NCBI GenBank assembly: GCA_001464375.1
Contig: LNEW01000062.1
Span: 1-40,755, forward strand
Length of the DNA stretch: 40,755 nucleotides
Source of the DNA: Rhodospirillales bacterium Ga0074136
Lineage (GTDB): Bacteria; Pseudomonadota; Alphaproteobacteria; Acetobacterales; Acetobacteraceae
Direction: 5' to 3'
Shown: positions 31,859 through 39,927 of the stretch, one piece after another
Numbering within the stretch: the first letter of the stretch is position 1
How the letters are laid out: every line of letters begins with the position of its first letter
The notes under the pieces: model-generated
What the model saw: the letters and a program-made list of their open reading frames with translations, nothing else
The model's database searches: none
Told to the model about the DNA's origin: nothing
Translations under genes and position numbers: made by a program

Positions 31859-32560
31859 TCAGGCCCAGGGGCCTTCCAGCGCCGCGCGTGTTTCCGCCAC
31901 GCCGGCCTCCCAGAGGCGCAGCATGGTGGCGTCGGGCTTCTGCCAGGCGCCACCGAAGCTGCCATCACCCAGCATCGCCCGCACCTGCGCGGGCGGGCTC
32001 GCCTTCATCAGCGCCAGGTCGACCGGCGGCTTGCTGCCGTCTGGCGCGGGTGCATGCGCCAGCCGCGTCCAGGGGAAGTTCTCGAACCAATTGCCGTGGC
32101 TGGCGGTGGCGTCCTCGTCCTGCGCGGCGGCCCAGGTGGCGGGCGCGTTCCACCAGTTATGGAACTTGATCGACAGGCGCGGGTCCTCCGCCATGATCTC
32201 CTGCGCGAGCGCCCCCACCGGTGCATTCCCGCCATGGCCGTTGACGATCAGGATGCGGCGAAACCCTGACGCCGCGACCGAGGCAATGAGGTCGCGCGCG
32301 ACGGCGAGCAACGTCTCGACCCGCAGGCTCACACTGCCCGGAAAGGTCGCGAAGTATGGCGCGAGGCCGAAGGGCATCGCGGGGAACACCGGCACGCCGA
32401 GCGGTTCCGCCGCTTCCGCCGCGACGCGCTCGGCCAGGATGGCATCGACGCAGAGCGACAGCCCCGCATGCTGCTCCGTGCTGCCGAAGGGCAGCACGCA
32501 GCGCGTGTCGTGCACGAGATACGCCTCGATATCGCGCCAGTTGCTGTCGGCGACCCTCAT
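31859..32560 (-). CDS. creatininase family amidohydrolase
   Basis: This 233-residue protein carries the creatininase metal motif 'GSTEQHAGLSLCVD' (E29, H31, D39) and the second-shell 'NGHGGNAP'. 'TASHGNWFENF' is near the region where creatininases have a third metal-binding His and a Glu. Members cleave cyclic amides, imides or formamides, including mycofactocin and FAPy pathway steps. It starts 19 bases after the stop of the binding protein gene, so the two are in one unit. It may hydrolyse what that transporter brings in. Confidence 0.87.
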   Translation of the reverse strand: MRVADSNWRDIEAYLVHDTRCVLPFGSTEQHAGLSLCVDAILAERVAAEAAEPLGVPVFPAMPFGLAPYFATFPGSVSLRVETLLAVARDLIASVAASGFRRILIVNGHGGNAPVGALAQEIMAEDPRLSIKFHNWWNAPATWAAAQDEDATASHGNWFENFPWTRLAHAPAPDGSKPPVDLALMKASPPAQVRAMLGDGSFGGAWQKPDATMLRLWEAGVAETRAALEGPWA

Positions 32561-32579
32561 GTGATGCGTCGCCCGCGCG

Positions 32580-34178
32580 CTAACGCACGACCGGCGTCAC
32601 GTCCCAGGCGTAGGTCTCCTCGTCGGCGCGGCCCACGCGCAGGGTCGCGCGGTCCCGCCGCATCGCCCAGGCCGAACCCACCGCGGCGATCGGGATCACC
32701 ACCCGCTGCGCGGTGAACAGCGCGCCGACCTGCTGGAGCAGCTCCTCGCGCTTCTTCTCGTCCAGCTCGACATTGGCTGCCTGGATCAGGCGGTCGATGT
32801 TGGCGTTGGAGAAGCCGGCCCAGTTGAAGGCGCCCAGCCGCAGCTCACGGTTGTTCGTGTGCGCATTGGCTGCGTAGTAGTAGTTCGCCTCGCCGGTCAG
32901 CGTGCCCCAGCCGGCCATGATGTTCGACAGCTCTCCCCGCGCGCGGGCGGGGAAGATGACCGCCGCGGGCTGGCCGGCCGCCTGCACCTCGATGCCGATG
33001 CGCGCGAGCATCTGCGCCATCGCGGTGCCGACGCCATTGTCGCCCGGCAGGCGGTTGTTGGTGAAGTTCAGCACCATGCGGAAGCCGTTGGGATAGCCGG
33101 CCTCGGCCAGCAATTGCCGGGCGCGCGCGACATTCGGCGTGGGCACCGTCAGCGTCGGGTTGAAGCCGAAGATGCCGGGCGTCACCATCTGGCTGACCGG
33201 CGTGCCGAGGCCTTCCATGGCCACTTCCGCCAGCGCGCGGCGGTCGATCGCGAGGTCGATCGCCTCCCGCACGCGGGCATCGCGGTATGGGTTGGCCGGC
33301 AGCCGCGAGCCATCGCGCGCGGTCACCTGGGGAGTTGGCTCGCGCTGGTCGAGTGCGAGGTTGAACACATAGACCGTCTCGGCCTTCAGCACGGCGATGG
33401 CGCGGTCGCGCTCCAGGGTCGGCACGTCGGCTGCCGGCACCCGCACGATCATGTCGACCTGGCCGGTGCGCAGCTGCGCGACGCGCGCGGCGGGGTTGGC
33501 GATCTCGCGCCGGACATGCCGCGCCCAGGCCGGGCGCGCGCCCCAATAGGCGTCGTTGCGCTCCACGGTGAACTGTTCGCGCGGCGTCCAGGACCCGAAG
33601 CGGTACGGGCCGGTGCCGATCGCGGCGCGACCGGCATTGAACGCCTCGTTCGATGTCTCCGGCGTCAGCCCGGCGGTGGCGCGGGCCGAGACGACGAACA
33701 GCCGGATGAAGTCGTTGGGCAGGGTCGGCGCCGGCCCGTCGGTGACCACGCGCAGCGTGTGCGGGTCGACCACCTGGATCTCGCGCACGCGGCGGACATA
33801 GATGCTGGTCGGGTTCGGGCCCGACAGGGTCTGCATGCGGCGGATCGACGCCGCCACATCCTCCGCCGTCATATCCGACCCGTCATGGAACTTCACGCCG
33901 CGGCGCAGGCGGAATTCCCAGGTGGTCGGGTTCACGACGGACCAGGATTCCGCCAGGCCAGGTTCGATCTGCAGCCGGTCGCCGGAATGCGTCAGCGTGT
34001 CGAACACGTGCTTGAGCGATTCCGAATGCGTGCCGGTGGCGGTGAAATGCGGGTCGATGCTCTCCGGACCGGCGATCACGCCCATGGTGAGCGTCTGCGC
34101 CGTTGCGGCGCCGGCGGACAGCGCGCCGGCGGCAACACCGGCAAGCACGAGGCGGCGGAATTCGCGCGTCATCTTCAT
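32580..34178 (-). CDS. ABC transporter substrate-binding protein, peptide/opine/nickel class (SBP family 5)
   Basis: This 532-residue periplasmic protein has a Sec-type leader ('RLVLAGVAAGALSAGAATAQ'). The family 5 signature region reads 'GLAESWSVVNPTTWEFRLRRGVKFHDGSDMTAEDV' (in parts), and 'GTGPYRFGSW', 'DARVREAIDLAIDRRAL' and 'ARQLLAEAGYPNG' are in the usual order. GGGAGA lies just upstream of the ATG. It is transcribed away from its permease genes across a 78-base gap, an arrangement less common than having the receptor first in the operon. The ligand cannot be told; a peptide or small amide would fit the creatininase behind it. Confidence 0.92.
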   Translation of the reverse strand: MKMTREFRRLVLAGVAAGALSAGAATAQTLTMGVIAGPESIDPHFTATGTHSESLKHVFDTLTHSGDRLQIEPGLAESWSVVNPTTWEFRLRRGVKFHDGSDMTAEDVAASIRRMQTLSGPNPTSIYVRRVREIQVVDPHTLRVVTDGPAPTLPNDFIRLFVVSARATAGLTPETSNEAFNAGRAAIGTGPYRFGSWTPREQFTVERNDAYWGARPAWARHVRREIANPAARVAQLRTGQVDMIVRVPAADVPTLERDRAIAVLKAETVYVFNLALDQREPTPQVTARDGSRLPANPYRDARVREAIDLAIDRRALAEVAMEGLGTPVSQMVTPGIFGFNPTLTVPTPNVARARQLLAEAGYPNGFRMVLNFTNNRLPGDNGVGTAMAQMLARIGIEVQAAGQPAAVIFPARARGELSNIMAGWGTLTGEANYYYAANAHTNNRELRLGAFNWAGFSNANIDRLIQAANVELDEKKREELLQQVGALFTAQRVVIPIAAVGSAWAMRRDRATLRVGRADEETYAWDVTPVVR

Positions 34179-34192
34179 TGTCTCCCGTTGGA

Positions 34193-34213
34193 AGCATCCC
34201 GTGCGGGGATGCT
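34193..34213. promoter_or_regulatory. inverted repeat in the divergent transporter gap
   Basis: Eight-base arms (agcatccc / gggatgct) flank gtgcg between the binding protein and permease genes. It overlaps the likely leader of the minus-strand gene, so it could be an operator or an mRNA stem. Confidence 0.45.
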
Positions 34214-34221
34214 GGAATGCC

Positions 34222-34250
34222 TTGCGTCGCCTGTAAATGGCCGGATAGTC
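34222..34250 (+). promoter_or_regulatory. candidate promoter giving a leaderless permease mRNA
   Basis: TTGCGT (34222-34227) is followed after 17 bases by atagtc (34245-34250). The expected start of transcription is at or next to the permease ATG at 34257. No ribosome site precedes that ATG. Confidence 0.35.
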
Positions 34251-34256
34251 GGTACG

Positions 34257-35234
34257 ATGCTCGGCTATGTGATCCAGCGCCTGCTCCAGGCGGCCCTTGT
34301 CATGCTCGCCATGTCCGCCCTGGTGTTCGTGGGTGTGCACGCGATCGGCAACCCGATCGACGTGCTGATCTCCCCGGATGCGACGCAGGACATCCGCGAG
34401 GCGGCGATTCGCCGGCTCGGGCTCGACCTGCCGCTGTGGCAGCAATACCTGGCCTTCCTGGGGCGGCTGCTGCGCGGGGACTTCGGAACCTCCTTCGTCT
34501 TCGGCATGCCGGTGCTGCAACTGATCCTGTCGCGGCTTCCGGCCACGCTGGAACTGGCGCTGGCGGCGGTGCTGATCGGCACGCTGGCGGGCGTGCCGCT
34601 GGGGGTCTATGCGGGCTACCGGCCGGATGGCGTGCTCTCGCGCGTGATCATGGCGGTCTCGGTGCTCGGCTTCTCGGTGCCGACCTTCTGGGTCGGGCTG
34701 ATCCTGATCCTGACCTTCGCGGTGAACCTCGACTGGCTGCCGGCCGGCGACCGCGGGCCGCTGGTTGAGGTGTTCGGCATCGGATGGTCCTTCCTGTCGC
34801 TGGAAGGGTTGTCCTTCCTGGCGCTGCCAGCGCTGAACCTCAGCCTGTTCAAGCTGGCGATGATGATCCGCCTGTCGCGGGCCGGCACGCGGGAGATCAT
34901 GCTGACCGACACGGTGAAGTTCGCCCGCGCCGCCGGGCTGTCGGACGCCACCATCCTGCGCCGCCACGTGCTGCGGCTGATCTCCATTCCCATCGTCACG
35001 GTGTTCGGGCTGGAACTCGGCTCCACACTGGCTTTCGCGGTGGTGACCGAAACCATCTTCAACTGGCCCGGCGTGGGCAAGCTGATCATCGATTCCATCA
35101 CCTCGCTCGACCGCCCGGTCATGGTCGCCTACCTGGTGCTGGTGGCCTTCCTGTTCGTCAGCATCAATCTGGTGGTGGATCTCTCCTACGCGCTGCTGGA
35201 CCCCCGGCTGCGGCGCGGGGGGGCCGCCGCATGA
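34257..35234 (+). CDS. ABC transporter permease (DppB-like)
   Basis: This 325-residue inner-membrane protein begins 'LGYVIQRLLQAALVMLAMS', as DppB-type permeases do. It then has 'GLDLPLWQQYLAFLGRLLRGDFGTSF', five further membrane segments and the ATPase-coupling loop 'EIMLTDTVKFARAAGLSDATILRRHVLR' (seen in parts). 'ETIFNWPGVGKLIIDSI' and 'DLSYALLDPRLRRG' end it. It forms the channel with the next permease. It opens a four-gene unit in which every gene overlaps the next by ATGA. The start lacks a ribosome site and may be leaderless. Confidence 0.92.
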   Translation: MLGYVIQRLLQAALVMLAMSALVFVGVHAIGNPIDVLISPDATQDIREAAIRRLGLDLPLWQQYLAFLGRLLRGDFGTSFVFGMPVLQLILSRLPATLELALAAVLIGTLAGVPLGVYAGYRPDGVLSRVIMAVSVLGFSVPTFWVGLILILTFAVNLDWLPAGDRGPLVEVFGIGWSFLSLEGLSFLALPALNLSLFKLAMMIRLSRAGTREIMLTDTVKFARAAGLSDATILRRHVLRLISIPIVTVFGLELGSTLAFAVVTETIFNWPGVGKLIIDSITSLDRPVMVAYLVLVAFLFVSINLVVDLSYALLDPRLRRGGAAA

Positions 35235-36091
35235 AGGCGTTCTGGCGCGAATATGCCGAGAACCGGGTGGCGCTGTTGGCTCTGATCGTCGTGCTCATCA
35301 TTGTCGGCGCGGCGCTGACCGCGCCGATCTTCGCGCCGCAGGACCCCTACGACCTCGCGAGCCTCGACCTGATGGACGCGCGCCGCCCGCCCGGCTTCGT
35401 CGGCTCGAACGGCTATGTGCATGTGCTGGGTACGGATGCGCAGGGGCGCGACCTGCTCTCGGCCATCCTGTATGGGCTGCGCATCTCGCTGCAGATGGGG
35501 CTGGCCGCCGGGACGGTGTCGCTGGCGGTGGGTGCGCTGCTCGGCATCCTCGCCGCGCAGGCCGGCGGCTGGGTCGAAACCGCCATCATGCGCGTGGTCG
35601 ACCTGCAACTGTCGTTTCCCGCCATCCTGCTGGCGCTGGTGCTGGTGGCCGTACTCGGCCAGGGCAAGACGCAATTGGTGATCGCCCTCGTCGCCGCGCA
35701 ATACGCGTATTTCGCGCGCACCGCCTATGGCGCCGCCAGCGCCGAACGCCGCAAGGACTACGTCGAGGCCGCCGCCGCCACGCCGCTCTCCACGCTGCAT
35801 ATCGTGTTTCGCCACATCCTGCCCAACGTGCTGCCGCCGCTGATCGTGGTGGCGACCGTGCAGGTCGCGAATGCGATCTCGCTGGAAGCCACCCTGTCCT
35901 TCCTGGGGCTGGGGCTGCCACCGACCGAACCCTCGCTCGGCATGCTGATCGCCAACGGCTTCCAGTACATGATGAGCGGGCGGACCTGGATCTCGGTCTA
36001 TCCCGGCATCGCGCTGATCGTCCTGGTGGTCGCCATCAACCTGGTCGGCGACCAGCTGCGCGACCAGACGAACCCAAGGTTGCGGCGATGA
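35231..36091 (+). CDS. ABC transporter permease (DppC-like)
   Basis: This 286-residue permease starts with the single helix of DppC proteins ('NRVALLALIVVLIIVGAALTAPIFAPQDP'). 'LGTDAQGRDLLSAILYGLRISL' and the coupling loop 'ERRKDYVEAAAATPLSTLHIVFRHILPN' follow, then 'EATLSFLGLGLPPTEPSLG' and 'GDQLRDQTNPRLR' at the end, all in family order. It pairs with the DppB-like protein. Start and stop overlap its neighbours by four bases. Confidence 0.92.
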   Translation: MKAFWREYAENRVALLALIVVLIIVGAALTAPIFAPQDPYDLASLDLMDARRPPGFVGSNGYVHVLGTDAQGRDLLSAILYGLRISLQMGLAAGTVSLAVGALLGILAAQAGGWVETAIMRVVDLQLSFPAILLALVLVAVLGQGKTQLVIALVAAQYAYFARTAYGAASAERRKDYVEAAAATPLSTLHIVFRHILPNVLPPLIVVATVQVANAISLEATLSFLGLGLPPTEPSLGMLIANGFQYMMSGRTWISVYPGIALIVLVVAINLVGDQLRDQTNPRLRR

Positions 36092-37071
36092 CCGCGCCGC
36101 TGCTCGAAGTCACCGACCTGCGCACGCATTTCTTCACGCGTGCGGGCATTGCACGCGCGGTGGATGGCGTGTCCTTCTCGCTGGCACCCGGCGAGATCCT
36201 CGGCCTGGTCGGCGAAAGCGGCTCGGGCAAGTCCGTCACCGGCTTCTCGCTCATCGGCCTGGTCGACCCGCCCGGGCGCATCGCCGGCGGGTCGATCCGC
36301 TTCGATGGGCAGGAACTGGTCGGCCTGAGCGAAGCGCGCATGCGCGCCATCCGCGGCAAGCGCATCGCCATGGTCTTCCAGGACCCGCAGGCCACGTTGA
36401 ACCCGGTGCTGACCATCGGCACCCAGATGGCGTTGGCGTTGCAGGCCCATCGCCAAGCGCATGGCCGCGTGACCGACCGCGCCGCGGCCGAACGCGCCGG
36501 CGCCATGCTCACGCGCGTCGGCATCCCCGAGGCCGCCACGCGCCTCAACAACTACCCGCATGAGTTCTCCGGCGGCATGCGCCAGCGCGTTGCCATCGCC
36601 ATGGCGCTGCTCAACGGGCCGGAACTGATCGTCGCGGATGAACCGACGACGGCGCTCGACGTGTCGATCCAGGCGCAGATCCTCGCCGAGATGAAATCCA
36701 TCGCCCGCGATTCCGGCACCGCGCTGATCTGGATCAGCCACGACCTCGCCACCGTCTCCTCCCTCGCCGACCGCGTGTTGGTGATGTATGCGGGCCGCAT
36801 CGTCGAGAGCGGGCCGGTCGGCGCCGTGCTGCGCGCGCCGCTGCACCCCTACACGCGCGGCCTGCTCGACAGCCTGCCGGCCATGGCGCAGCCCGGCCAG
36901 CGCCTGGCGCAGATACCCGGCAGCGCGCCCTCCCTGCTCGCACTTCCCGCCGGCTGCCCCTTCGCGCCGCGCTGCGCCCATGCCGATGCCGCCTGCACAA
37001 CGCCACCGCCGCGCATCGACCGCCCAGGCCGCCAGGCGCTGTGTCACCACCCGCTGGACGCCGCGGCATGA
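36088..37071 (+). CDS. ABC transporter ATP-binding protein (DppD-like)
   Basis: This 327-residue ATPase has Walker A 'GESGSGKS' (42-49), Q-loop Q98 in '[13 protein letters not shown]', signature 'SGGMRQ' (161-166) and Walker B 'LIVADEP' (180-186), followed by the switch His in '[15 protein letters not shown]'. The C-terminal oligopeptide-transport extension '[20 protein letters not shown]' keeps three cysteines, which in DppD/F proteins can bind an iron-sulfur cluster. It powers import by pairing with the next ATPase. Confidence 0.93.
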   Translation: MTAPLLEVTDLRTHFFTRAGIARAVDGVSFSLAPGEILGLVGESGSGKSVTGFSLIGLVDPPGRIAGGSIRFDGQELVGLSEARMRAIRGKRIAMVFQDPQATLNPVLTIGTQMALALQAHRQAHGRVTDRAAAERAGAMLTRVGIPEAATRLNNYPHEFSGGMRQRVAIAMALLNGPELIVADEPTTALDVSIQAQILAEMKSIARDSGTALIWISHDLATVSSLADRVLVMYAGRIVESGPVGAVLRAPLHPYTRGLLDSLPAMAQPGQRLAQIPGSAPSLLALPAGCPFAPRCAHADAACTTPPPRIDRPGRQALCHHPLDAAA

Positions 37072-38102
37072 CCGACATCGTCGCGTCGAACCCGCACGGG
37101 CCGTGCATCGTCGCGCCGGAGGCGCGCGGGCCGTGCATCATCGCCACGTCGCTGACGCGCCGCTTCGACCCGCACCTGTCGATCGGCGACCGCATCGCCG
37201 CCGCCTTCGGCGCGCCGGTCGAAACCCGGGCGGTGCGCGCCGTGACCGACGTGTCCTTCACCATCCACCGCAACGAGACGCTGGGCCTGGTCGGGGAATC
37301 CGGCTGCGGCAAATCGACACTGGGTCGCCTCGTCGCCGGCATCCTCGGCCCGACCTCGGGCGACATCCGCCTCGAAGGCCAGCCGGTCATGCGCCGCGGC
37401 CGCAAGACCACCACGCGCATCCAGACCGTCTTCCAGGACCCCTTCGCCTCGCTCAATCCGCGCCGGCGGATCGATGCCACCATCAGCGAGGGGCCGATCG
37501 CGCATGGCCTCATCACCCGCGCGCAGGCGCCGGCCTTCGTCGCGGACTGGCTGGCGCGCGTCGGCCTCGACCCCGCCGTCGCCACCCGCTTCCCGCACCA
37601 GTTCTCCGGCGGGCAGCGCCAGCGCGTCGCGATCGCGCGCGCACTGGCCATGAAGCCCGACATCCTGGTCTGCGACGAACCCGTGGCCTCGCTGGACGTC
37701 TCGATCCAGGCGCAGGTGCTGAACCTGTTCCTCGACCTGCGCGCAGCACTCGGCCTGACCTGCCTGTTCATCTCGCACGACCTCTCCGTCGTGCGGCACG
37801 TCTCGGACCGCGTCGCCATCATGTATCTCGGCCGCATCGTCGAGATCGGACCCGCCGCGCAGGTCTACACGACGCCGCGCCACCCCTACACCCAGGGCCT
37901 GCTCGACAGCGTGCCGAAGCTGCGGCTCGATGCCGATGCCGTCAGCTTCCACCCGATCGCCGGCGAACTCCCCTCCCCGCTCTCGCCGCCCCCGGGCTGC
38001 GCCTTCCATCCGCGCTGCCCGCGTGCGACGGAACTGTGCCGGCGCGAACGCCCGAAGCTGGCGCCACACGGCGCGAGCGAAGTTGCCTGCCACCACGCCT
38101 GA
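37068..38102 (+). CDS. ABC transporter ATP-binding protein (DppF-like) with repeated N-terminal segment
   Basis: This 344-residue ATPase has Walker A 'GESGCGKS' (77-84), Q-loop in '[15 protein letters not shown]', signature 'SGGQRQ' (180-185) and Walker B 'ILVCDEP' (199-205). The C-terminal '[18 protein letters not shown]' keeps the three-cysteine extension. Ahead of the ABC domain, residues 1-30 contain two near-identical ten-residue blocks, '[10 protein letters not shown]' then '[10 protein letters not shown]', encoded by 30-base copies with 17 of 18 central bases the same. DppF proteins usually start directly with the domain. The ATG at 37068 overlaps the previous stop, but a later start cannot be ruled out. 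Confidence 0.92.
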   Translation: MTDIVASNPHGPCIVAPEARGPCIIATSLTRRFDPHLSIGDRIAAAFGAPVETRAVRAVTDVSFTIHRNETLGLVGESGCGKSTLGRLVAGILGPTSGDIRLEGQPVMRRGRKTTTRIQTVFQDPFASLNPRRRIDATISEGPIAHGLITRAQAPAFVADWLARVGLDPAVATRFPHQFSGGQRQRVAIARALAMKPDILVCDEPVASLDVSIQAQVLNLFLDLRAALGLTCLFISHDLSVVRHVSDRVAIMYLGRIVEIGPAAQVYTTPRHPYTQGLLDSVPKLRLDADAVSFHPIAGELPSPLSPPPGCAFHPRCPRATELCRRERPKLAPHGASEVACHHA

Positions 38103-38108
38103 CGCGCG

Positions 38109-38222
38109 CTACTCCTCGCCGCGGATGCCGGCAGCGGCCACCACCTCGGCAAAGCGCGTATCCGAATCGGCCAGGCTTCGCTCGAATTCCGCCGCGCTGC
38201 TGGCATGGATGACGAAGCCGAT
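38109..38222 (-). pseudogene. remnant of a Bug-type receptor gene (C-terminal end only)
   Basis: On the minus strand, codons ending at the TAG (38109-38111) read 'GFVIHASSAAEFERSLADS' followed by 'DTRFAEVVAAAGIRGEE'. This matches the last 35 or so residues of Bug receptors, where a 'STPAEFAA' helix precedes 'RWAKVVRESGI'. Upstream of this the frame has no Bug-like sequence and quickly meets the GMC gene on the other strand. No start or leader is visible. It appears to be what is left after deletion of most of a receptor gene. Confidence 0.65.
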
Positions 38223-38264
38223 CGCCTGCGCGCAAGGCGGGGGATGCGCGCTGCCACGCCTGCG

Positions 38265-38274
38265 CTATCGTGCC
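38265..38274 (+). promoter_or_regulatory. candidate -10-like element before the GMC gene
   Basis: 'ctatcgtgcc' ends 26 bases before the GTG at 38300. It is nearly identical to the element before the MFS gene on the other strand (ctatcgtggc). No clear -35. Confidence 0.35.
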
Positions 38275-38299
38275 GGCAACGACACCAGGGGATGGAACC

Positions 38300-39913
38300 G
38301 TGACCGACACCGCGCACGAAGCCGACTACGTGATCCTGGGCGGCGGATCCGCCGGCTGCGTCATGGCCGCGCGCCTGTCGGAGGACCCCGCCGCGAAGGT
38401 CATCCTGCTCGAAGCCGGCCCGTGGGATCGCAACCCCTGGATCCACATCCCGATGGGCTTCGCGCGGCTGTACGTGACCAAGAAATTCGACTGGAACTAC
38501 CAGACCGAGGCCGAGCCCGAACTGAACGGCCGCAGCCTGTACTGGCCGCGCGGGCGCGTCATCGGCGGGTCCGGCAGCGTGAACGGCCTGGTCTTCCTGC
38601 GCGGCTCCCCGCGCGACTACGACCGCTGGGCGCAATCCGGCGCGCGCGGCTGGTCCTACGACGACTGCCTTCCCGCGTTCAGGAAGCTCGAAACCTTCGC
38701 CGGCCCGGACAGCGAGTTCCGCGGCAAGGATGGCCCCGTGCAGGTCGGCGAGGTGCCCGAGCCCTCCCCCGGCTGCCGCGCCTTCGTCGAGGCCTGCGAG
38801 CGGCTCGGCTTCACCCGCAACCCCGACAACAACGCCGAATGGTTCGAGGGCGTCGCGCCCAACCAGCTCAACGTGCATCGCGGCTGGCGCTGGTCCCCGG
38901 CCACCGCCTACCTGAAGCCCGCGCTTGGCCGTGCGAACCTGACCGTGCACACCGAGCAGGTCGGCCAACGCATCCTGATCGAGAACGGCCGCGCCACCGG
39001 CGTGGTGGTGCGCGGGCCGCAGGGCGAACAGACCTTCCGCGCGCGACGCGAGGTCATCCTGTGTGCCGGCGCGATCGAGAGCCCCAAGCTGCTGATGCTC
39101 TCGGGCATTGGCGACGGCGCCGCGCTGCAGGCCTTGGGCATCCCGGTCGCGGTGAATGCGCCGGAGGTCGGGCGCAACCTGCAGGACCACTTCATGGTCC
39201 GGTATGCCTTCCGCACCAAGCCCTGCGGCACGCTCAACGAGATCATGGCGAACCCGGTGCGCGCCGCCGGGCTCGGCCTTGGCTGGTTGCTGCGCCGCAG
39301 GAACCAGATGGCGGTCGGCGCTTCGGAAGCCAGCCTGTTCGCGCGCGTGCTGCCGGGCTCCGAGGAGCCGGAGGTGCAGTTCCAGTTCGTGAACTTCTCA
39401 CTGGGCGACCAGTCGCGCGGCGCCAGCGCGCTCGCGAAGCATCCCGGCTTCACCTTCAACTACTGCGTCTGCCGCCCCGACAGCCGCGGGGAGCTCACGC
39501 TGCGCGCGCCCGATGCCACGGCGAAGCCGGTCATCCGCGCCAACTACCTGAGCGCGCCGTCCGACATCCGCATCATGCTGGAGAGCCACCGCCTCGGCCG
39601 GCGCATCGCCGCCACCGAACCCTTCGCCGGCCTGGTCGAGGGCGAGGAATTCCCCGGCGCCGCCACGCAGACCGACGACCAGGTGCTCGACTACATCCGC
39701 GCCAACGGCGCGACGGTCTACCACCCCTGCGGCACCAACCGCATGGGTGCGGATGATCGCGCCGTGGTGGACACCGAATTGCGCGTGCGCGGCGTGCAGG
39801 GGCTGCGCGTGGCCGATGCCTCGGTCTTCCCGCTGGTGCCGTCGTCGAACATCCACCCGGCGGTGCTGATGCTGGCGGAACGTGCCGCCGAGATGATCCG
39901 CCGCGCCGCCTGA
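38300..39913 (+). CDS. GMC-family flavin oxidoreductase (choline dehydrogenase-like)
   Basis: This 537-residue FAD enzyme oxidises a primary alcohol, as choline and alkanol dehydrogenases do. 'YVILGGGSAGCVMAARLSED' (10-29) binds FAD. GMC signature 1 is 'WPRGRVIGGSGSVNG' (82-96) and signature 2 'GAIESPKLLMLSGIG'. The C-terminus has 'HPCGTNRMG' and the catalytic His in 'SSNIHPAVLMLAERA'. No leader is seen. I chose the GTG at 38300, which has AGGGGA about nine bases upstream; a GTG at 38270 is in frame. The gamma-glutamyltransferase-like gene follows 14 bases after the stop, probably in one unit. Confidence 0.92.
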   Translation: MTDTAHEADYVILGGGSAGCVMAARLSEDPAAKVILLEAGPWDRNPWIHIPMGFARLYVTKKFDWNYQTEAEPELNGRSLYWPRGRVIGGSGSVNGLVFLRGSPRDYDRWAQSGARGWSYDDCLPAFRKLETFAGPDSEFRGKDGPVQVGEVPEPSPGCRAFVEACERLGFTRNPDNNAEWFEGVAPNQLNVHRGWRWSPATAYLKPALGRANLTVHTEQVGQRILIENGRATGVVVRGPQGEQTFRARREVILCAGAIESPKLLMLSGIGDGAALQALGIPVAVNAPEVGRNLQDHFMVRYAFRTKPCGTLNEIMANPVRAAGLGLGWLLRRRNQMAVGASEASLFARVLPGSEEPEVQFQFVNFSLGDQSRGASALAKHPGFTFNYCVCRPDSRGELTLRAPDATAKPVIRANYLSAPSDIRIMLESHRLGRRIAATEPFAGLVEGEEFPGAATQTDDQVLDYIRANGATVYHPCGTNRMGADDRAVVDTELRVRGVQGLRVADASVFPLVPSSNIHPAVLMLAERAAEMIRRAA

Positions 39914-39927
39914 CCGGGAGATCCCGC

